64,000 nt of DNA from assembly GCF_016593255.1 (NCBI RefSeq), contig NZ_AP023212.1:794001-858000 (forward strand), given 5' to 3'. The translations under genes were made by a program, and so were the position numbers. Shown here piece by piece: positions 8,023 through 17,576 of the stretch. The notes below the pieces were generated by a model that was given only the letters and a program-made list of their open reading frames with translations, was not told the origin of the DNA and did not search any database. This stretch comes from Hydrogenimonas urashimensis. GTDB lineage: Bacteria; Campylobacterota; Campylobacteria; Campylobacterales; Hydrogenimonadaceae. Each line of letters opens with the position of its first letter. Position 1 is the stretch's first letter.

Positions 8023-9530
8023 CCCTCTCTCTCCTTTTTGGCTAGATAATCGGCATAGATGCCATACCCCATCACCGTCATCATCGGAAAAAGCGAAGCG
8101 AAAGCGATCAGGCCGAAACCGTCGACCAGAGGGTTGCGCCCTTCGATATTTTCGGCGAGACCAAGCCCAAGAGCCGCCACCAGCGGTACCGTCACGGTCG
8201 AGGTGGTCACCCCGCCGCTGTCGTAGGCGATGGGAATGATATAGCGGGGGGCGAAATGGGTCAAGACGATGACGATAAGATATCCGACGATGATGTAGTA
8301 GTGCAGCGGACCGCCCGTCACGATGCGGTAGGCTCCCAGAGCGATGCCCACGGCAACCCCCAAAGCCACCGCCACACGCAAAACCGTGTCGTTGATGCGA
8401 CCTTCGCTCACCTCTTCGGCCTTGATGGCGATGGCCAGAAGGGAGGGCTCGGCCATCGTCGTCGAAAAACCAATAAGAAAACCGAAAAGATAGATGAGCA
8501 GATCGTTTTTCATGGCCGTCAGTTGAAAAGCGATGGTCTCGCCGATCGGAAAGAGTCCCATCTCCAGCCCCAGAATGAAAGCGTAAAGCCCCAGTATCAC
8601 CAGAACGATTCCTACGGCGATTCTTTGCAAACGGGGCACCTTTTTGCGTATGACGCCGTATTGGAAAAAGAAGATGACAGCCAGAATCGGTGCCACATCC
8701 TTCACTACCGCGAGCAGATCCCAGAAGACTTCACTCCACTCAAACACCGTACGGGCCTCCACCGTGCCACGCACCGCCTCCTCCATCGCCACCAGACTCT
8801 CGTGGGCACCCTGTGGAAAGAGGGCATAGACGGCGATGCCGTAGATCTGGACAAAGATCATCGGCGTCAAGGAAGCGAAAGCGATAAGTCCAAAGCCGTC
8901 GACAACGGGGTTTCGGCCTTTGATGGAGCCCGCGAGTCCGATGCCCAGAGCCGCCACCAGCGGCACCGTCACGGTCGAGGTGGTCACCCCGCCGCTGTCG
9001 TAGGCGAGGCCCACGATCTCCTCGGGCGCGAAAAACGTGATCAGCACAACCAGTATATAGCCGGCGATGATGTAGTATTGGATCGGATGGCCCGTAAGGA
9101 TGCGCAAAACCCCCAGGGCAATGGCAAATCCCACCGACGATGCGACAGTCATGCGTAGAAAGAAGGCATCGATCTTTCCGGCGCTGATGGAGGCGGCTTT
9201 CTCGGCGATGGCGATAAGCGCCGGTTCGGCCACCGTCGTCGAGAAACCGATAGCAAAAGCGAAGAGCATGAGCCAGAAGAAGGAGCCTTTCCTCGCGAAA
9301 TCGGTGGCCAGGTTTTCTCCGATTGGGAAGATGCCCAGTTCCAGTCCGCGAATGAAAAGAGCGAGCCCTACTGCCACGATGAAGAGTCCCGCCGCGATGG
9401 AGACGAGATTCTCGGGCATCGCGCGGACGACGGCAATCTGGAAAAAGGCGACGACGGCGACGATCGGCACGAGATCTTTGAAGGCGTTTTTCAGATCTTC
9501 CCAAAATATGCGTGCCGATTCGCTTATCAT
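8019..9530 (-). CDS. DUF1538 membrane protein, duplicated
   Basis: A 503-residue polytopic membrane protein of the DUF1538 family, made of two similar halves (about residues 1-240 and 255-495). Each half contains [15 protein letters not shown]-like, [22 protein letters not shown] and [21 protein letters not shown] motifs, suggesting an inverted- or tandem-repeat transporter fold. The DNA coding the last motif is almost identical in both halves (8170-8230 and 8947-9007, 60 of 61 bases). The substrate is unknown. Coupling to P-II-like and CBS proteins suggests a transporter gated by cellular energy or nitrogen state; that is inference. Confidence 0.9.
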   Translation of the reverse strand: MISESARIFWEDLKNAFKDLVPIVAVVAFFQIAVVRAMPENLVSIAAGLFIVAVGLALFIRGLELGIFPIGENLATDFARKGSFFWLMLFAFAIGFSTTVAEPALIAIAEKAASISAGKIDAFFLRMTVASSVGFAIALGVLRILTGHPIQYYIIAGYILVVLITFFAPEEIVGLAYDSGGVTTSTVTVPLVAALGIGLAGSIKGRNPVVDGFGLIAFASLTPMIFVQIYGIAVYALFPQGAHESLVAMEEAVRGTVEARTVFEWSEVFWDLLAVVKDVAPILAVIFFFQYGVIRKKVPRLQRIAVGIVLVILGLYAFILGLEMGLFPIGETIAFQLTAMKNDLLIYLFGFLIGFSTTMAEPSLLAIAIKAEEVSEGRINDTVLRVAVALGVAVGIALGAYRIVTGGPLHYYIIVGYLIVIVLTHFAPRYIIPIAYDSGGVTTSTVTVPLVAALGLGLAENIEGRNPLVDGFGLIAFASLFPMMTVMGYGIYADYLAKKEREG

Positions 9531-9558
9531 CCGCCCTGTTCCTCGCGCTGAAAAATCG

Positions 9559-9921
9559 TCAGAAAAGCTTTTTTATCTTTTTCATGACTCTTTTGCCGGG
9601 AGTATCGCTCTTTTCATCCTCTTGTTGCGGGGCATCTTCCCGATAGAGATTGTCCGGAAGGTTGGATTCTTGTCCCGGCTCCACGTTTATCACCTCGAGA
9701 TTGGGATGAATCAGCTCCCTGAGTCGCTTTTCCACGACCATCTTCGTCGTCATCAGACTCATGGAGCAGCCGTGGCACGTTCCGGTAAGCTGTATGTAGA
9801 CACGGCCGTCCGCGACACCGAGCACTTTGATCCCTCCGCCGTGGGACTGAACATATTCGTTGACCGTTGGCAGATGGTGCATCACCGCCGTGTAGATGTC
9901 TTCATCCGAAAAAGGCATCAT
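9559..9921 (-). CDS. NifU C-terminal-domain (Nfu-type) Fe-S carrier
   Basis: A 120-residue Nfu-type scaffold or carrier of Fe-S clusters. The conserved core is [19 protein letters not shown] followed by [12 protein letters not shown], whose CxxC binds a cluster between two subunits. A charged tail of unknown role (residues 85-120) follows the domain. I chose the ATG at 9921, five codons inside the longest frame, because the AAGGGGG ribosome-binding site lies just upstream of it. It sits upstream of the DUF1538 gene on the same strand. Confidence 0.9.
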   Translation of the reverse strand: MMPFSDEDIYTAVMHHLPTVNEYVQSHGGGIKVLGVADGRVYIQLTGTCHGCSMSLMTTKMVVEKRLRELIHPNLEVINVEPGQESNLPDNLYREDAPQQEDEKSDTPGKRVMKKIKKLF

Positions 9922-10197
9922 GGTGCCCCCTTCCATTTTTTTGCACCAATAGTAGCCAATCGAAGATTATAAAGAATGAAAATTCCCGATCTAACCCTAA
10001 TATAAGACAGCCCATCAGAAAACCACTCTGCTTCCGCCCCTTTGCGTTCATCAAATCTGCCGGATTTCGCTGCCTGTGTAATACCTTCTGGGCCATCTTT
10101 GCACAAACCCGCGTGGCAAGTTGGCCGTTTCATCCAAGAATTTGTCTCTTTGAGGCTGATATAATACCCTCCCGATTTTTAGAGCAGGTCTGTTTTC

Positions 10198-11100
10198 ATG
10201 AGAGAAACCATCCGATCCATTCACGCCATCGATGCCGGTATTCTTTTCATGCTGGCCAGTGCACTCATCTCCGCCATGAACGGAGCCGTGGCGAAAATGC
10301 TGGGGGATGAGATGAGTGCCATGGAGATTGTCTTTTTCCGAAATCTCATCGGCATGTTCATTATTCTTGCGACCCTGCGCCACACCCCCGCAACACTGCC
10401 GGGCGGGAAGCTTTTGCTGCTGCTTCTGCGGGGGTTTTTCGGATTTGCAGCGATGATTCTCTTTTTCTATACCATTACCACCATCCCACTCGCGGAAGCC
10501 ATTACTCTTAACAAAACATCGCCGCTGTTTGTTGCCATCCTCGCCTTTTTCCTGATGGGCGAACGCCTCAACCGATACGCCCTATTGGCGCTTTTCATCG
10601 GCTTTTTGGGTGTCGCTTTTATCACCAAACCCCTGGGACTTGCCATCGGATACGAACATTTCCTGGGATTGCTGGGCGGTTTTTTCGCCGCGTGTGCCTA
10701 CGCCACCATCAAAACGATACGCCGCATCTACGACGCACGGGTCATCGTTCTCTCTTTCGTGGGCATGGGCACCTTTGTGCCGCTGCTGCTATTTTTGCTG
10801 GCGCCCCACGTCGAAGTTCCCGACCCGCTCGCTTTTCTTTTCCCTCATTTTAGCTTTCCCGTCTCTCTTCATACCTGGACTCTCATCGCTTTCATGGCTC
10901 TTGTCTCCACCCTCTCGCAGTGGCTGCTGACAAAAGCCTACAGCCTGGGGAGAGCAGGCATCGTCGGAGTCGTCAGCTATACCAACATCCCGTTCGCCGT
11001 GGGATTCGGCTGGATGCTGGGCGACCCATTCCCGGATATCTGGGTATGGACGGGCATCGGCTTGATCATCCTGGCGGGCACCCTTTTGAAAAAGAGTTGA
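10198..11100 (+). CDS. EamA/DMT-family permease
   Basis: A 300-residue protein with about ten membrane helices in two EamA repeats (residues about 12-145 and 155-298), characteristic of drug/metabolite exporters. Typical stretches are ALISAMNGAVAKMLG, YTITTIPLAEAITLNKTSPLF and LTKAYSLGRAGIVGVVSYTNIPFA. The transported compound cannot be predicted. A TATAAT (10160-10165) with a short leader provides a likely promoter. Confidence 0.9.
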   Translation: MRETIRSIHAIDAGILFMLASALISAMNGAVAKMLGDEMSAMEIVFFRNLIGMFIILATLRHTPATLPGGKLLLLLLRGFFGFAAMILFFYTITTIPLAEAITLNKTSPLFVAILAFFLMGERLNRYALLALFIGFLGVAFITKPLGLAIGYEHFLGLLGGFFAACAYATIKTIRRIYDARVIVLSFVGMGTFVPLLLFLLAPHVEVPDPLAFLFPHFSFPVSLHTWTLIAFMALVSTLSQWLLTKAYSLGRAGIVGVVSYTNIPFAVGFGWMLGDPFPDIWVWTGIGLIILAGTLLKKS

Positions 11101-11105
11101 AAAGG

Positions 11106-11597
11106 TTACCGCACCCTGCCAGCCAAACGGCTACCGAGCTTCGCCATCGTTTTGGAAAGCTTCGCAATCGATGCACCCTGCCGCTTTGTCAGCTCTTGCG
11201 CCCGCTCCTCCAGCAGCATCTCCTCTTCCACCAGTCTCTCCTCTTTGAGCACGATCTTTTCATACCGTTTCTGCAGTTTCGCATACGCTTTGTCCAGTGC
11301 GCGAAGCTCTTTCATCAGACGCTCGTACTCTTTTTCGAACATCTCCACCTGGCGCTCGGTTTTTGCTTTGAAAATCTCTTTTTTCACCCGTGCAATCTTA
11401 TTGAGCTTTTTGTGGATTTTGCGTTCGGTTTTGCGCATTTTGGAGGTAATATCAATAACCCTCTCTTCCAGTTTCGATATTTTGTCGTGCGATTTTCGTA
11501 TCAGCGTATCGATCGAGTCGATCTCACCTTCCGTCTCCTTCAGCACGTCGAGCAGGTCCCGAATCGCTTTTTGCGTCGCTTTGAGCTCTTTTATCAT
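11106..11597 (-). CDS. Coiled-coil protein, function unknown
   Basis: A 163-residue, strongly basic and acidic, almost wholly helical protein with heptad repeats throughout (for example KLEERVIDITSKMRKTERKI). It has no signal peptide, membrane segment or cysteine. AAGGAG lies five bases before its ATG. It converges with the EamA gene, the stop codons being 5 bp apart. I do not recognise a family; it resembles generic cytoplasmic coiled-coil proteins. Confidence 0.75.
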   Translation of the reverse strand: MIKELKATQKAIRDLLDVLKETEGEIDSIDTLIRKSHDKISKLEERVIDITSKMRKTERKIHKKLNKIARVKKEIFKAKTERQVEMFEKEYERLMKELRALDKAYAKLQKRYEKIVLKEERLVEEEMLLEERAQELTKRQGASIAKLSKTMAKLGSRLAGRVR

Positions 11598-11659
11598 TAC
11601 AACTCCTTTTTTCGCTCATTGTAACGAACTTTTGCCCCAGGCACTGCTACATGGGTATC

Positions 11660-11675
11660 AAAACCCTAGGGTTTT
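11660..11675. repeat. Perfect 16-bp palindrome
   Basis: AAAACCCTAGGGTTTT is perfectly self-complementary and overlaps the last base pairs of the ribbon-helix-helix-like gene. It may be part of a terminator, or an operator for the coiled-coil gene that starts 63 bp downstream on the same strand. The function is not determined. Confidence 0.6.
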
Positions 11676-11901
11676 AGATATCGACGCCGTCCCAGAACTC
11701 CTCGTAGCTGAGATTGGTCTGGGCGTTTTCGTCGACCATACTCTTTTCGAGCATCTTCTTCCGTTTCTCATGGAAGTAGTGTTCAAGAGCCTCTTCCACC
11801 AGTGCCTCCGGCGGACGCTTTTCGATCTCGGCAAAAGCCAGCAACTCCTCCGCCGTCACTTTTTTTAGACGCAGCGGCAGTATAGTTTTCATCTGTTTCA
11901 T
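11674..11901 (-). CDS. Ribbon-helix-helix antitoxin-like protein
   Basis: A small protein of 75 residues. The N-terminal part (MKTILPLRLKKVTAEELLAF, then a second helix PPEALVEEALEHYF) follows the strand-helix-helix pattern of CopG/MetJ-type antitoxins, and the C-terminal tail SYEEFWDGVDI resembles a toxin-neutralising tail. I chose the ATG at 11901 because AAAGGA lies nine bases before it. No toxin gene is adjacent, so it may be a solitary regulator or a decayed toxin-antitoxin pair. Confidence 0.65.
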   Translation of the reverse strand: MKQMKTILPLRLKKVTAEELLAFAEIEKRPPEALVEEALEHYFHEKRKKMLEKSMVDENAQTNLSYEEFWDGVDI

Positions 11902-12083
11902 GCGAATTTTTCCTTTCATTCATCGTCGAACCGGATATATCTGACTTTTGCTGTTTTGGCCGCCGTGCGACCGCTTTTGCAAAAAGCCCCAACCGTAGTT
12001 TTAGGCTATCACAGGGATTCGGTCGACTCTATGCCGTGATTCATGGTACTATTATCGCCAAAAAGCGCAAAAAAGGTCAAAAT

Positions 12084-12803
12084 ATGCTGCAAGAGGGTGA
12101 TTCGCTCTTCGATCTCGCTTCCCTGGGGCCAACTGTTGAAGGAACCTTTCTGGAGCGACCCAACCGCTTCGTGGCCATCGCCGAGGTGAAAGGAGAAAAA
12201 AGACGGGTCCATGTAGCCGATACGGGACGCCTCGAAGAGATACTCACCCCGGCAAGGGCGCTGCTGCTTCTGAAAAACCGCGAAGGCATGAGCACCGACT
12301 ACACGCTTCTGGCCGCCCGAATGGAAGAGGGATGGGTCCTCATCAACACCCGTCTGCACGCACCCATCGCCAAAAAAGCGATCGAGCGCGGGGTACTCGG
12401 ATTCGTGCCCAAACGATTACGAAGCGAGGTTCGTTTCGGGCATAGCCGTTTCGACTATCGCGCAGACGATGCGTTCGTGGAGCTCAAAGGGTGTTCGCTG
12501 GTGCAACAGAACGAATGCCGATTCCCCAATGCTCCCACAATCCGCGGTGTCCGACACCTGCTAGAACTGCTGCAGGCCAAAGAGCAGGGATTTAGAGCCT
12601 TTATTCTCATTATGGCTCTGCGTCCTTGCGACTGTTTTCGCGCGCATCCCCGACGGGATGAAAATTTTCGCCGCACCTTCTACACGGTTTTGAAAAAAGG
12701 AGTCCAATACAAGGGATTTCACATCAGAATCGTAAATGACACCGTGGTCTATGCCGGAGTGCTGAAACTCTGCCAGGACAAAAAAGCCGTGTCCGACAAC
12801 TGA
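12084..12803 (+). CDS. sfsA: SfsA-family DNA/RNA nuclease-like protein
   Basis: A 239-residue SfsA (sugar fermentation stimulation) protein. SfsA proteins have an N-terminal OB-like region and a C-terminal PD-(D/E)XK nuclease-like core; here FLERPNRFVAIAEVKG, HVADTGRLEEIL and the DDAFVELKGCSLV nuclease-like motif are clear. I prefer the ATG at 12084, with AAAGGT upstream, over a GTG at 12036. The region between it and the divergent antitoxin-like gene holds no other gene. Confidence 0.9.
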   Translation: MLQEGDSLFDLASLGPTVEGTFLERPNRFVAIAEVKGEKRRVHVADTGRLEEILTPARALLLLKNREGMSTDYTLLAARMEEGWVLINTRLHAPIAKKAIERGVLGFVPKRLRSEVRFGHSRFDYRADDAFVELKGCSLVQQNECRFPNAPTIRGVRHLLELLQAKEQGFRAFILIMALRPCDCFRAHPRRDENFRRTFYTVLKKGVQYKGFHIRIVNDTVVYAGVLKLCQDKKAVSDN

Positions 12804-12966
12804 TGCGGGCAATCGTCATTGTGCCACTGAAAATCAGGTTTGTTAATCAACGTACAATTTATCGCCTTTTCAACCTCCTTTCAATACAATTTGTATCCAA
12901 ATTTACATTTTCACGATAATGCCGATATTATCGGAGAAATACATTATAATGAAAGGAAGGTGTTCA

Positions 12967-15432
12967 ATGCGTTTTAGTTGGTTAAAAATCATGTTCGCCA
13001 CATTGGCGGTGGCATTTACAGTCGGCTGCGGAGGCGGAGGCGGTGGAGGTGGCGGAAGCAATCCCACCCCAACACCTACATTGGAATTCAGCATGTCAGG
13101 AGACGTGACTGTTCAGGAAAAAACAACCGATGTTGCGACTTTCGAAGTAAAAAATGCATCAGGCGATGTAACATACTCGATAGACGGTGGAGCCGATGCG
13201 GCCAAATTCAAAATCAGCGGCAATATACTCTCATTTGTAACGGCCCCCGATTATGGAAATCCGGACGATGCCAATCATGACAGAATCTACGAGGTTGTTA
13301 TTAAAGCAGAAGATGCGGCAAAGCATTCGGATACACTGACAATGCACGTGGAAGTCACCAATGCCACTCTTTATTTTACGACAAAAAGTGACATCACCGT
13401 CGAGGAAAACACCAGTGCCGTAACCACCCTTTCTGTTACGAATGAATCAGGTGGTGTGACCTATTCAATCAGCGGAGGGGCGGACCAGGACAAATTTCAG
13501 CTTCAGGGCAGTGCACTCTCATTTACCATCCAGCCCGATTATGAACATCCCTCCGATGCAGACAAAGACGGTATTTACGAAGTGGCAATTCAGGCAAAAG
13601 ATGCGGTTGAAAGTGCCATAAAGGTACTGAAAATTACGGTCGTCAATGTCGGAAGTGCAAATCTTGAATTTACGACAAACAATGAAGTTTCCGTCAAAGA
13701 AAAGAGTACAAGTGTTGCGACACTCGCTGTGGCAAATGCGGCAGGTACAGTAACTTTTTCCATTACCGATGGCAGTGACAAAGATAAATTTGTCATCACA
13801 TCCGGCAACGAATTGAAATTCAAAAATGCACCTCTTTACATCCCGGATGCTTCAAATGTTTATCATGTCACCGTTACAGCCATTGACGGCATCGACAGTG
13901 TTGATCTGGCGATAAATGTTTCCGTCGTTCCTTTGCCCATTACGTTTACGAATGAACAGAATGTCACAGTACCCGAACTGACTCAGGAAGTTCAGACACT
14001 GAGTGTGGACAATGCACACGGACGGGTGGAGTTCTTTATCGACAGTGGAGCGGACAAAGACAAATTTACAATCAGCAAAAACAAGCTGATTTTCGTTACT
14101 GCGCCCGATTATGACAATCCAGATGATTCCAACGGCGACCGAATCTATGTTGTCGTCGTCAAAGCGAAGGATGATGCGGGGGTTTCAACAACGCAGAAAA
14201 AATATATCACCATCACATCCTTGGGACATCCCCAATTTGTTTCCGAAGCAAACATCAGCGTTCCCGAATATACAACCAATGTGACCACAGTGAAACTCAA
14301 CAGCAAATATGATGTAACCTCACTGATACTGAGCGGAGACGATGCGGGCTTTTTTGATTTCAATGCATCGTCAAACAATCTTAGTGCCGTTCTTACCTTC
14401 AAAGTCGCACCGAAATTCGATGATCCCCAGGACAAAGATCATAACAACATTTACGAGATTACAATCAATGCAACGGATGCAAACGGAAAAAATGCTTCTT
14501 TGCCGATGCAAATTACAGTCACGGATGTGAAAGGAGAAGATGTCAATATTGCATCTGCCGTATATGACGACAATTTGACGGATACAATGGATGATGACAC
14601 ACTCACTCTCTATTTCTCTGCTGAAATAGATGCCAACAGTATACCTGCTGATCTCAAAACAGCGTTCGAAGGTATCGATTTTATCGGGTCGCCAACCGAC
14701 CACTCCTACATCGAGGGCTGGCCCTATAAACTGATCATTCATCTTGACAGCACGGCCAGCAGACCGGACGAAAACACTACCATTGCGATCAAAAATGAAG
14801 TGCTGAAACTTGCGGACGGCACTACACTAATAGAAGCGAGCCCCGCCAAACAGATCGAATTTGCATTGCCTATCTACAAAACGGGACAGACAAAAAGCTA
14901 CGATGAGAATGGCACTGAAATCAATCCTCCGAATTCTTCTTTGAAAGATGATGCCTATTATGCGGTTATTGAGCATCTTGGAAAAGAAAATATATTGGAA
15001 AGAAATGATACACAGAATGTTGTCATTGACAAATTAAACAAACTCATGTGGCAGGATGATACGGAAGCAAACAGTACCGTAAAAGTGTGGATCACAAAAG
15101 ATAATTTTGACAATCACAATTATTTTGCCAAAGAAGATGGTGACACCGCATTCAATTACTGCCAACAGCTTGACCTTGACGGATTTACCGATTGGAGGCT
15201 TCCAACTATTAAAGAATTGAATACGATTATCGTTAAAGGACAAAATCCGGCATACAGCAGCACATTTAGATATGTCGCTGATGATTGGTACTGGTCCGAT
15301 ACGCCATGCGATGAATGTGACAATTATGCCTGGGCGGCACAACTCTATGAAGGTACCATTAGAGCAGTTGGAAATACAAAATCTCGACATTTCCATGTGC
15401 GATGTGTACGTGATTATAGTGAGGGAGAATGA
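12967..15432 (+). CDS. Cadherin-repeat surface lipoprotein with C-terminal Lcl (DUF1566) domain
   Basis: A lipoprotein of 821 residues. Signal MRFSWLKIMFATLAVAFTVG ends in a lipobox cysteine followed by a run of glycines and a SNPTPTPT linker. Five cadherin-like repeats of about 95 residues follow. Each has a V.E.T..V.TL.V.N..G.VTYSI..GAD..KF start, a calcium-type PDYxNPDDxNxDxIYEV segment and an I.AxD end. A Big/SwmB-like region follows, then an Lcl domain (LNKLMWQDD, DWRLPTIKELN). The start is set by GGAAGG six bases before the ATG at 12967. The DNA is visibly more A+T-rich than its neighbours. A surface or adhesive role is likely. Confidence 0.88.
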   Translation: MRFSWLKIMFATLAVAFTVGCGGGGGGGGGSNPTPTPTLEFSMSGDVTVQEKTTDVATFEVKNASGDVTYSIDGGADAAKFKISGNILSFVTAPDYGNPDDANHDRIYEVVIKAEDAAKHSDTLTMHVEVTNATLYFTTKSDITVEENTSAVTTLSVTNESGGVTYSISGGADQDKFQLQGSALSFTIQPDYEHPSDADKDGIYEVAIQAKDAVESAIKVLKITVVNVGSANLEFTTNNEVSVKEKSTSVATLAVANAAGTVTFSITDGSDKDKFVITSGNELKFKNAPLYIPDASNVYHVTVTAIDGIDSVDLAINVSVVPLPITFTNEQNVTVPELTQEVQTLSVDNAHGRVEFFIDSGADKDKFTISKNKLIFVTAPDYDNPDDSNGDRIYVVVVKAKDDAGVSTTQKKYITITSLGHPQFVSEANISVPEYTTNVTTVKLNSKYDVTSLILSGDDAGFFDFNASSNNLSAVLTFKVAPKFDDPQDKDHNNIYEITINATDANGKNASLPMQITVTDVKGEDVNIASAVYDDNLTDTMDDDTLTLYFSAEIDANSIPADLKTAFEGIDFIGSPTDHSYIEGWPYKLIIHLDSTASRPDENTTIAIKNEVLKLADGTTLIEASPAKQIEFALPIYKTGQTKSYDENGTEINPPNSSLKDDAYYAVIEHLGKENILERNDTQNVVIDKLNKLMWQDDTEANSTVKVWITKDNFDNHNYFAKEDGDTAFNYCQQLDLDGFTDWRLPTIKELNTIIVKGQNPAYSSTFRYVADDWYWSDTPCDECDNYAWAAQLYEGTIRAVGNTKSRHFHVRCVRDYSEGE

Positions 15433-15881
15433 TTATGATGAAAAAAAGTGTACTAATATTGGCATCATTGTTTTTATTTGCCAATGCGGAATATCTCAGA
15501 AATGAAAGTCAGGGTGTGGTACTTGACACCAGAACCAATCTCATGTGGCAGGATGACGCATTAGTAGGAGGAAAAACATGGAAGGAAGCTATCGATTATT
15601 GTGAAAATCTCGACTTGGCGGGATACACAGACTGGAGGCTTCCGAATTTCAACGAATATGACAGTCTCATCGATACAGAGCGTAACAATCCGGCGTTGAG
15701 TCCGGTTTTTGAAAATGTCGCGACCGATGTATACGACAAATACTGGACATCTACAACCTACATGGATGAGAACAAAACCAAAGCGTGGACGCTTCAAACG
15801 CGCAACGGGTGGAATTATCAGTCGGAAAAGTCTGAAAACGACGGAAGTCTATTCATCCGCTGCGTCCGCGGAAAAAATTGA
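15429..15881 (+). CDS. Secreted Lcl (DUF1566) domain protein
   Basis: A 150-residue exported protein with a signal peptide (MKKSVLILASLFLFANA) and a single Lcl/DUF1566 domain (RTNLMWQDDALVGGKTWKE, then LAGYTDWRLPNFNEYDSLI, ending SLFIRCVRG). It overlaps the stop codon of the cadherin lipoprotein gene and shares its terminal domain, so the two form one operon and probably one surface system. DUF1566 domains occur in Legionella collagen-like adhesin and many exported proteins. The start could also be the ATG at 15435. Confidence 0.85.
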   Translation: MIMMKKSVLILASLFLFANAEYLRNESQGVVLDTRTNLMWQDDALVGGKTWKEAIDYCENLDLAGYTDWRLPNFNEYDSLIDTERNNPALSPVFENVATDVYDKYWTSTTYMDENKTKAWTLQTRNGWNYQSEKSENDGSLFIRCVRGKN

Positions 15882-15889
15882 TTTATCCT

Positions 15890-15914
15890 CCTCTTTCCCT
15901 CTGCGGGAAAGAGG
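15890..15914 (+). terminator. Terminator-like hairpin after the surface-protein operon
   Basis: A 10-bp stem CCTCTTTCCC / GGGAAAGAGG with a 5-base loop lies 9 bases after the stop codon of the Lcl gene and can be extended outward by two more pairs after a wobble. No uninterrupted U-tract follows, but TATTTTTCTT is about 35 bases downstream. The next gene (yebC) converges. Confidence 0.65.
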
Positions 15915-16017
15915 GGGCGGGCTTGCTCACTCTCAATCTCTATTTTTCTTCAATCTTCAAAGCGATTCATACTAGTCAGGTCTCTTCTCGCACGGATGGC
16001 ATTAAGCGAATCTGTGC

Positions 16018-16755
16018 TTACGCCAGATTCGTATAGACTGCCTGTACATCCTCGTCATCTTCGAGTTTTTCGATAAGAGTGGCCACTTCGTCCATCTGCT
16101 CGTCGCTCAACGCCAGCGGAACGTTGGGTACCCGTTGCAGCGAGGCTTTGGTGACCTCTATGCCCCGCTCCTCCAGGGCTTTGGCCAGTTCGCCGAAAGA
16201 GGTATATTCACCGAAAACCCGGACGATCGCCTTGTCTTCTCCGTTTTCCTGGGGAATTTTGTCCTCTTCCAGCTCTTCAAGACCGTAATCGATAAGCTCC
16301 AGTTCCAGCTCTTCGAGATCGATAGTTTCACGCCTGTCGAACTCGAAGACCGCTTTGCGGTTGAACATGAAATCGAGCGAGCCGCTTGTTAGCAGTTCGC
16401 CGCTGTTGCGAACCAGTACCGCACGGACGTTGGCGACGGTGCGGGTCGGGTTGTCGGTGGCGCACTCGATCACCATAAGCGTCCCGTAGGGTCCCTTCGC
16501 TTCGTAGGCGATCTCCTTGATATCGGCCGCATCTTTGCCCTGCGCCCGTTTGATCGCCGCTTCGATATTGTCTTTGGGCATATTCTGGGCTTTGGCATTG
16601 AGAATCGCCGTACGCAGTTTCGGGTTCATGTCAGGGTCGGGTCCTCCTTCCCTGGCCGCAATCGTGATGATGCGACCAAGCTTGGGGAAGATGCGTGACA
16701 TCGCTCCCCATCGTTTCAGTTTCGCCGCTTTGCGGTATTCGAATGCGCGTCCCAT
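16018..16755 (-). CDS. YebC/PmpR-family (TACO1) protein
   Basis: A 245-residue protein of the YebC family, formerly called transcriptional regulators and now linked to translation of polyproline stretches. Family blocks seen are [23 protein letters not shown]-like [32 protein letters not shown], and [27 protein letters not shown]. The length is normal. It is a single gene facing the surface-protein operon. Confidence 0.95.
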   Translation of the reverse strand: MGRAFEYRKAAKLKRWGAMSRIFPKLGRIITIAAREGGPDPDMNPKLRTAILNAKAQNMPKDNIEAAIKRAQGKDAADIKEIAYEAKGPYGTLMVIECATDNPTRTVANVRAVLVRNSGELLTSGSLDFMFNRKAVFEFDRRETIDLEELELELIDYGLEELEEDKIPQENGEDKAIVRVFGEYTSFGELAKALEERGIEVTKASLQRVPNVPLALSDEQMDEVATLIEKLEDDEDVQAVYTNLA

Positions 16756-17053
16756 ACTATTTCCTTCGATAAAAAAGTTTCGGCGAATTATAGCATTGCA
16801 GAAAAATTACGCAAATGTTCCTCTCCCATTGCCACTGTCTGCTTTTAACTTACACATTCCACACCTGTTCCTGCAAACTGCTCCTATTGGGTTCTTTCAA
16901 TTTTTACGCCAAAACTCGTATTTGTGCAAGTCTGAATGCCCTATGGCGACGGGGAAACACTCCGTGTCGAATCTATCACGCAAGAAGCGAAAGAGACGGG
17001 ATTTTCAGCGAAATTTTCCATGCTGTGAAATAGGATAATTTTTGTCGGATTTA
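16756..17053. other. Non-coding stretch upstream of the first redox operon
   Basis: About 300 bp between yebC (minus strand) and the FNR-type box at 17054. I see no supported ORF, RNA gene or strong hairpin in it. It should contain the yebC promoter at its left end. Confidence 0.5.
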
Positions 17054-17067
17054 TTGATTTATATCAA
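17054..17067 (+). promoter_or_regulatory. FNR/NNR-type box for the first redox operon
   Basis: TTGATTTATATCAA is a perfect TTGAT-N4-ATCAA site. A TATAAT at 17091-17096 predicts a transcription start near 17103, placing the box centre near -42, the class II activator position. It controls the operon beginning at 17126. Confidence 0.88.
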
Positions 17068-17125
17068 TTGTCATTCGAACTTTTTTAGTATATAATTGCA
17101 TAAATTGACGAAAAAAGGGGAGCAA

Positions 17126-17473
17126 ATGGAAATTTTACCGTCAGACGCAGAAAAGATCGAAGTGCCCGGTGCCACCGTCGACTTCTACAAATACACGAAA
17201 GACGGAATTACGTACTACCAGTTCGATACATCCCGCTGCGGGCCGCCGGAGCCGATGGTCAACGCCATGAGCGGCCTGAAACTTATCGATGGTCCGGATA
17301 AGAAGCTCGTGATGATCAACCACAAGAAACCGATGGGCTTGCTGGATAAAATCGGACAGAATTACGATATAAAAGTCGAAACACTCGAAGACGGGCGCGT
17401 CAAACTTATCTTCAGCTATCAAGAAGGCGCCAGCGAAAAGGCGAATCTAAACGACGCCGCCTGCCACGGATAA
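17126..17473 (+). CDS. DUF2249-type protein
   Basis: A 115-residue protein. Its centre, FDTSRCGPPEPMVNAMSGLK, followed by KKLVMINHKKPMGLLDKIGQNYD, matches the DUF2249/TusA-like fold, with a cysteine just before the conserved PPEPM motif. DUF2249 proteins commonly accompany hemerythrin and DUF1858 domains in nitrogen-oxide-stress loci. The start is the ATG at 17126, with AAGGGGAG before it and a perfect FNR-type promoter 30 bp upstream. It is the first gene of the plus-strand redox operon. A tail ends in DAACHG. The biochemical role is unknown. Confidence 0.8.
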   Translation: MEILPSDAEKIEVPGATVDFYKYTKDGITYYQFDTSRCGPPEPMVNAMSGLKLIDGPDKKLVMINHKKPMGLLDKIGQNYDIKVETLEDGRVKLIFSYQEGASEKANLNDAACHG

Positions 17474-17576
17474 CGGTTGCATGAAAAACGGAAAGTGAAA
17501 GTGAAATTTTTCACCGATCGCTTTTCGTTGTCATCCGTTTAGCTACAACGTTCATTTTTCACCAAAAAGGGTTTTT

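Noticed and set aside
12847-12857. FNR-type box before the cadherin lipoprotein
   Set aside because: The TTGTTAATCAA sequence lacks the correct spacing and half-sites.
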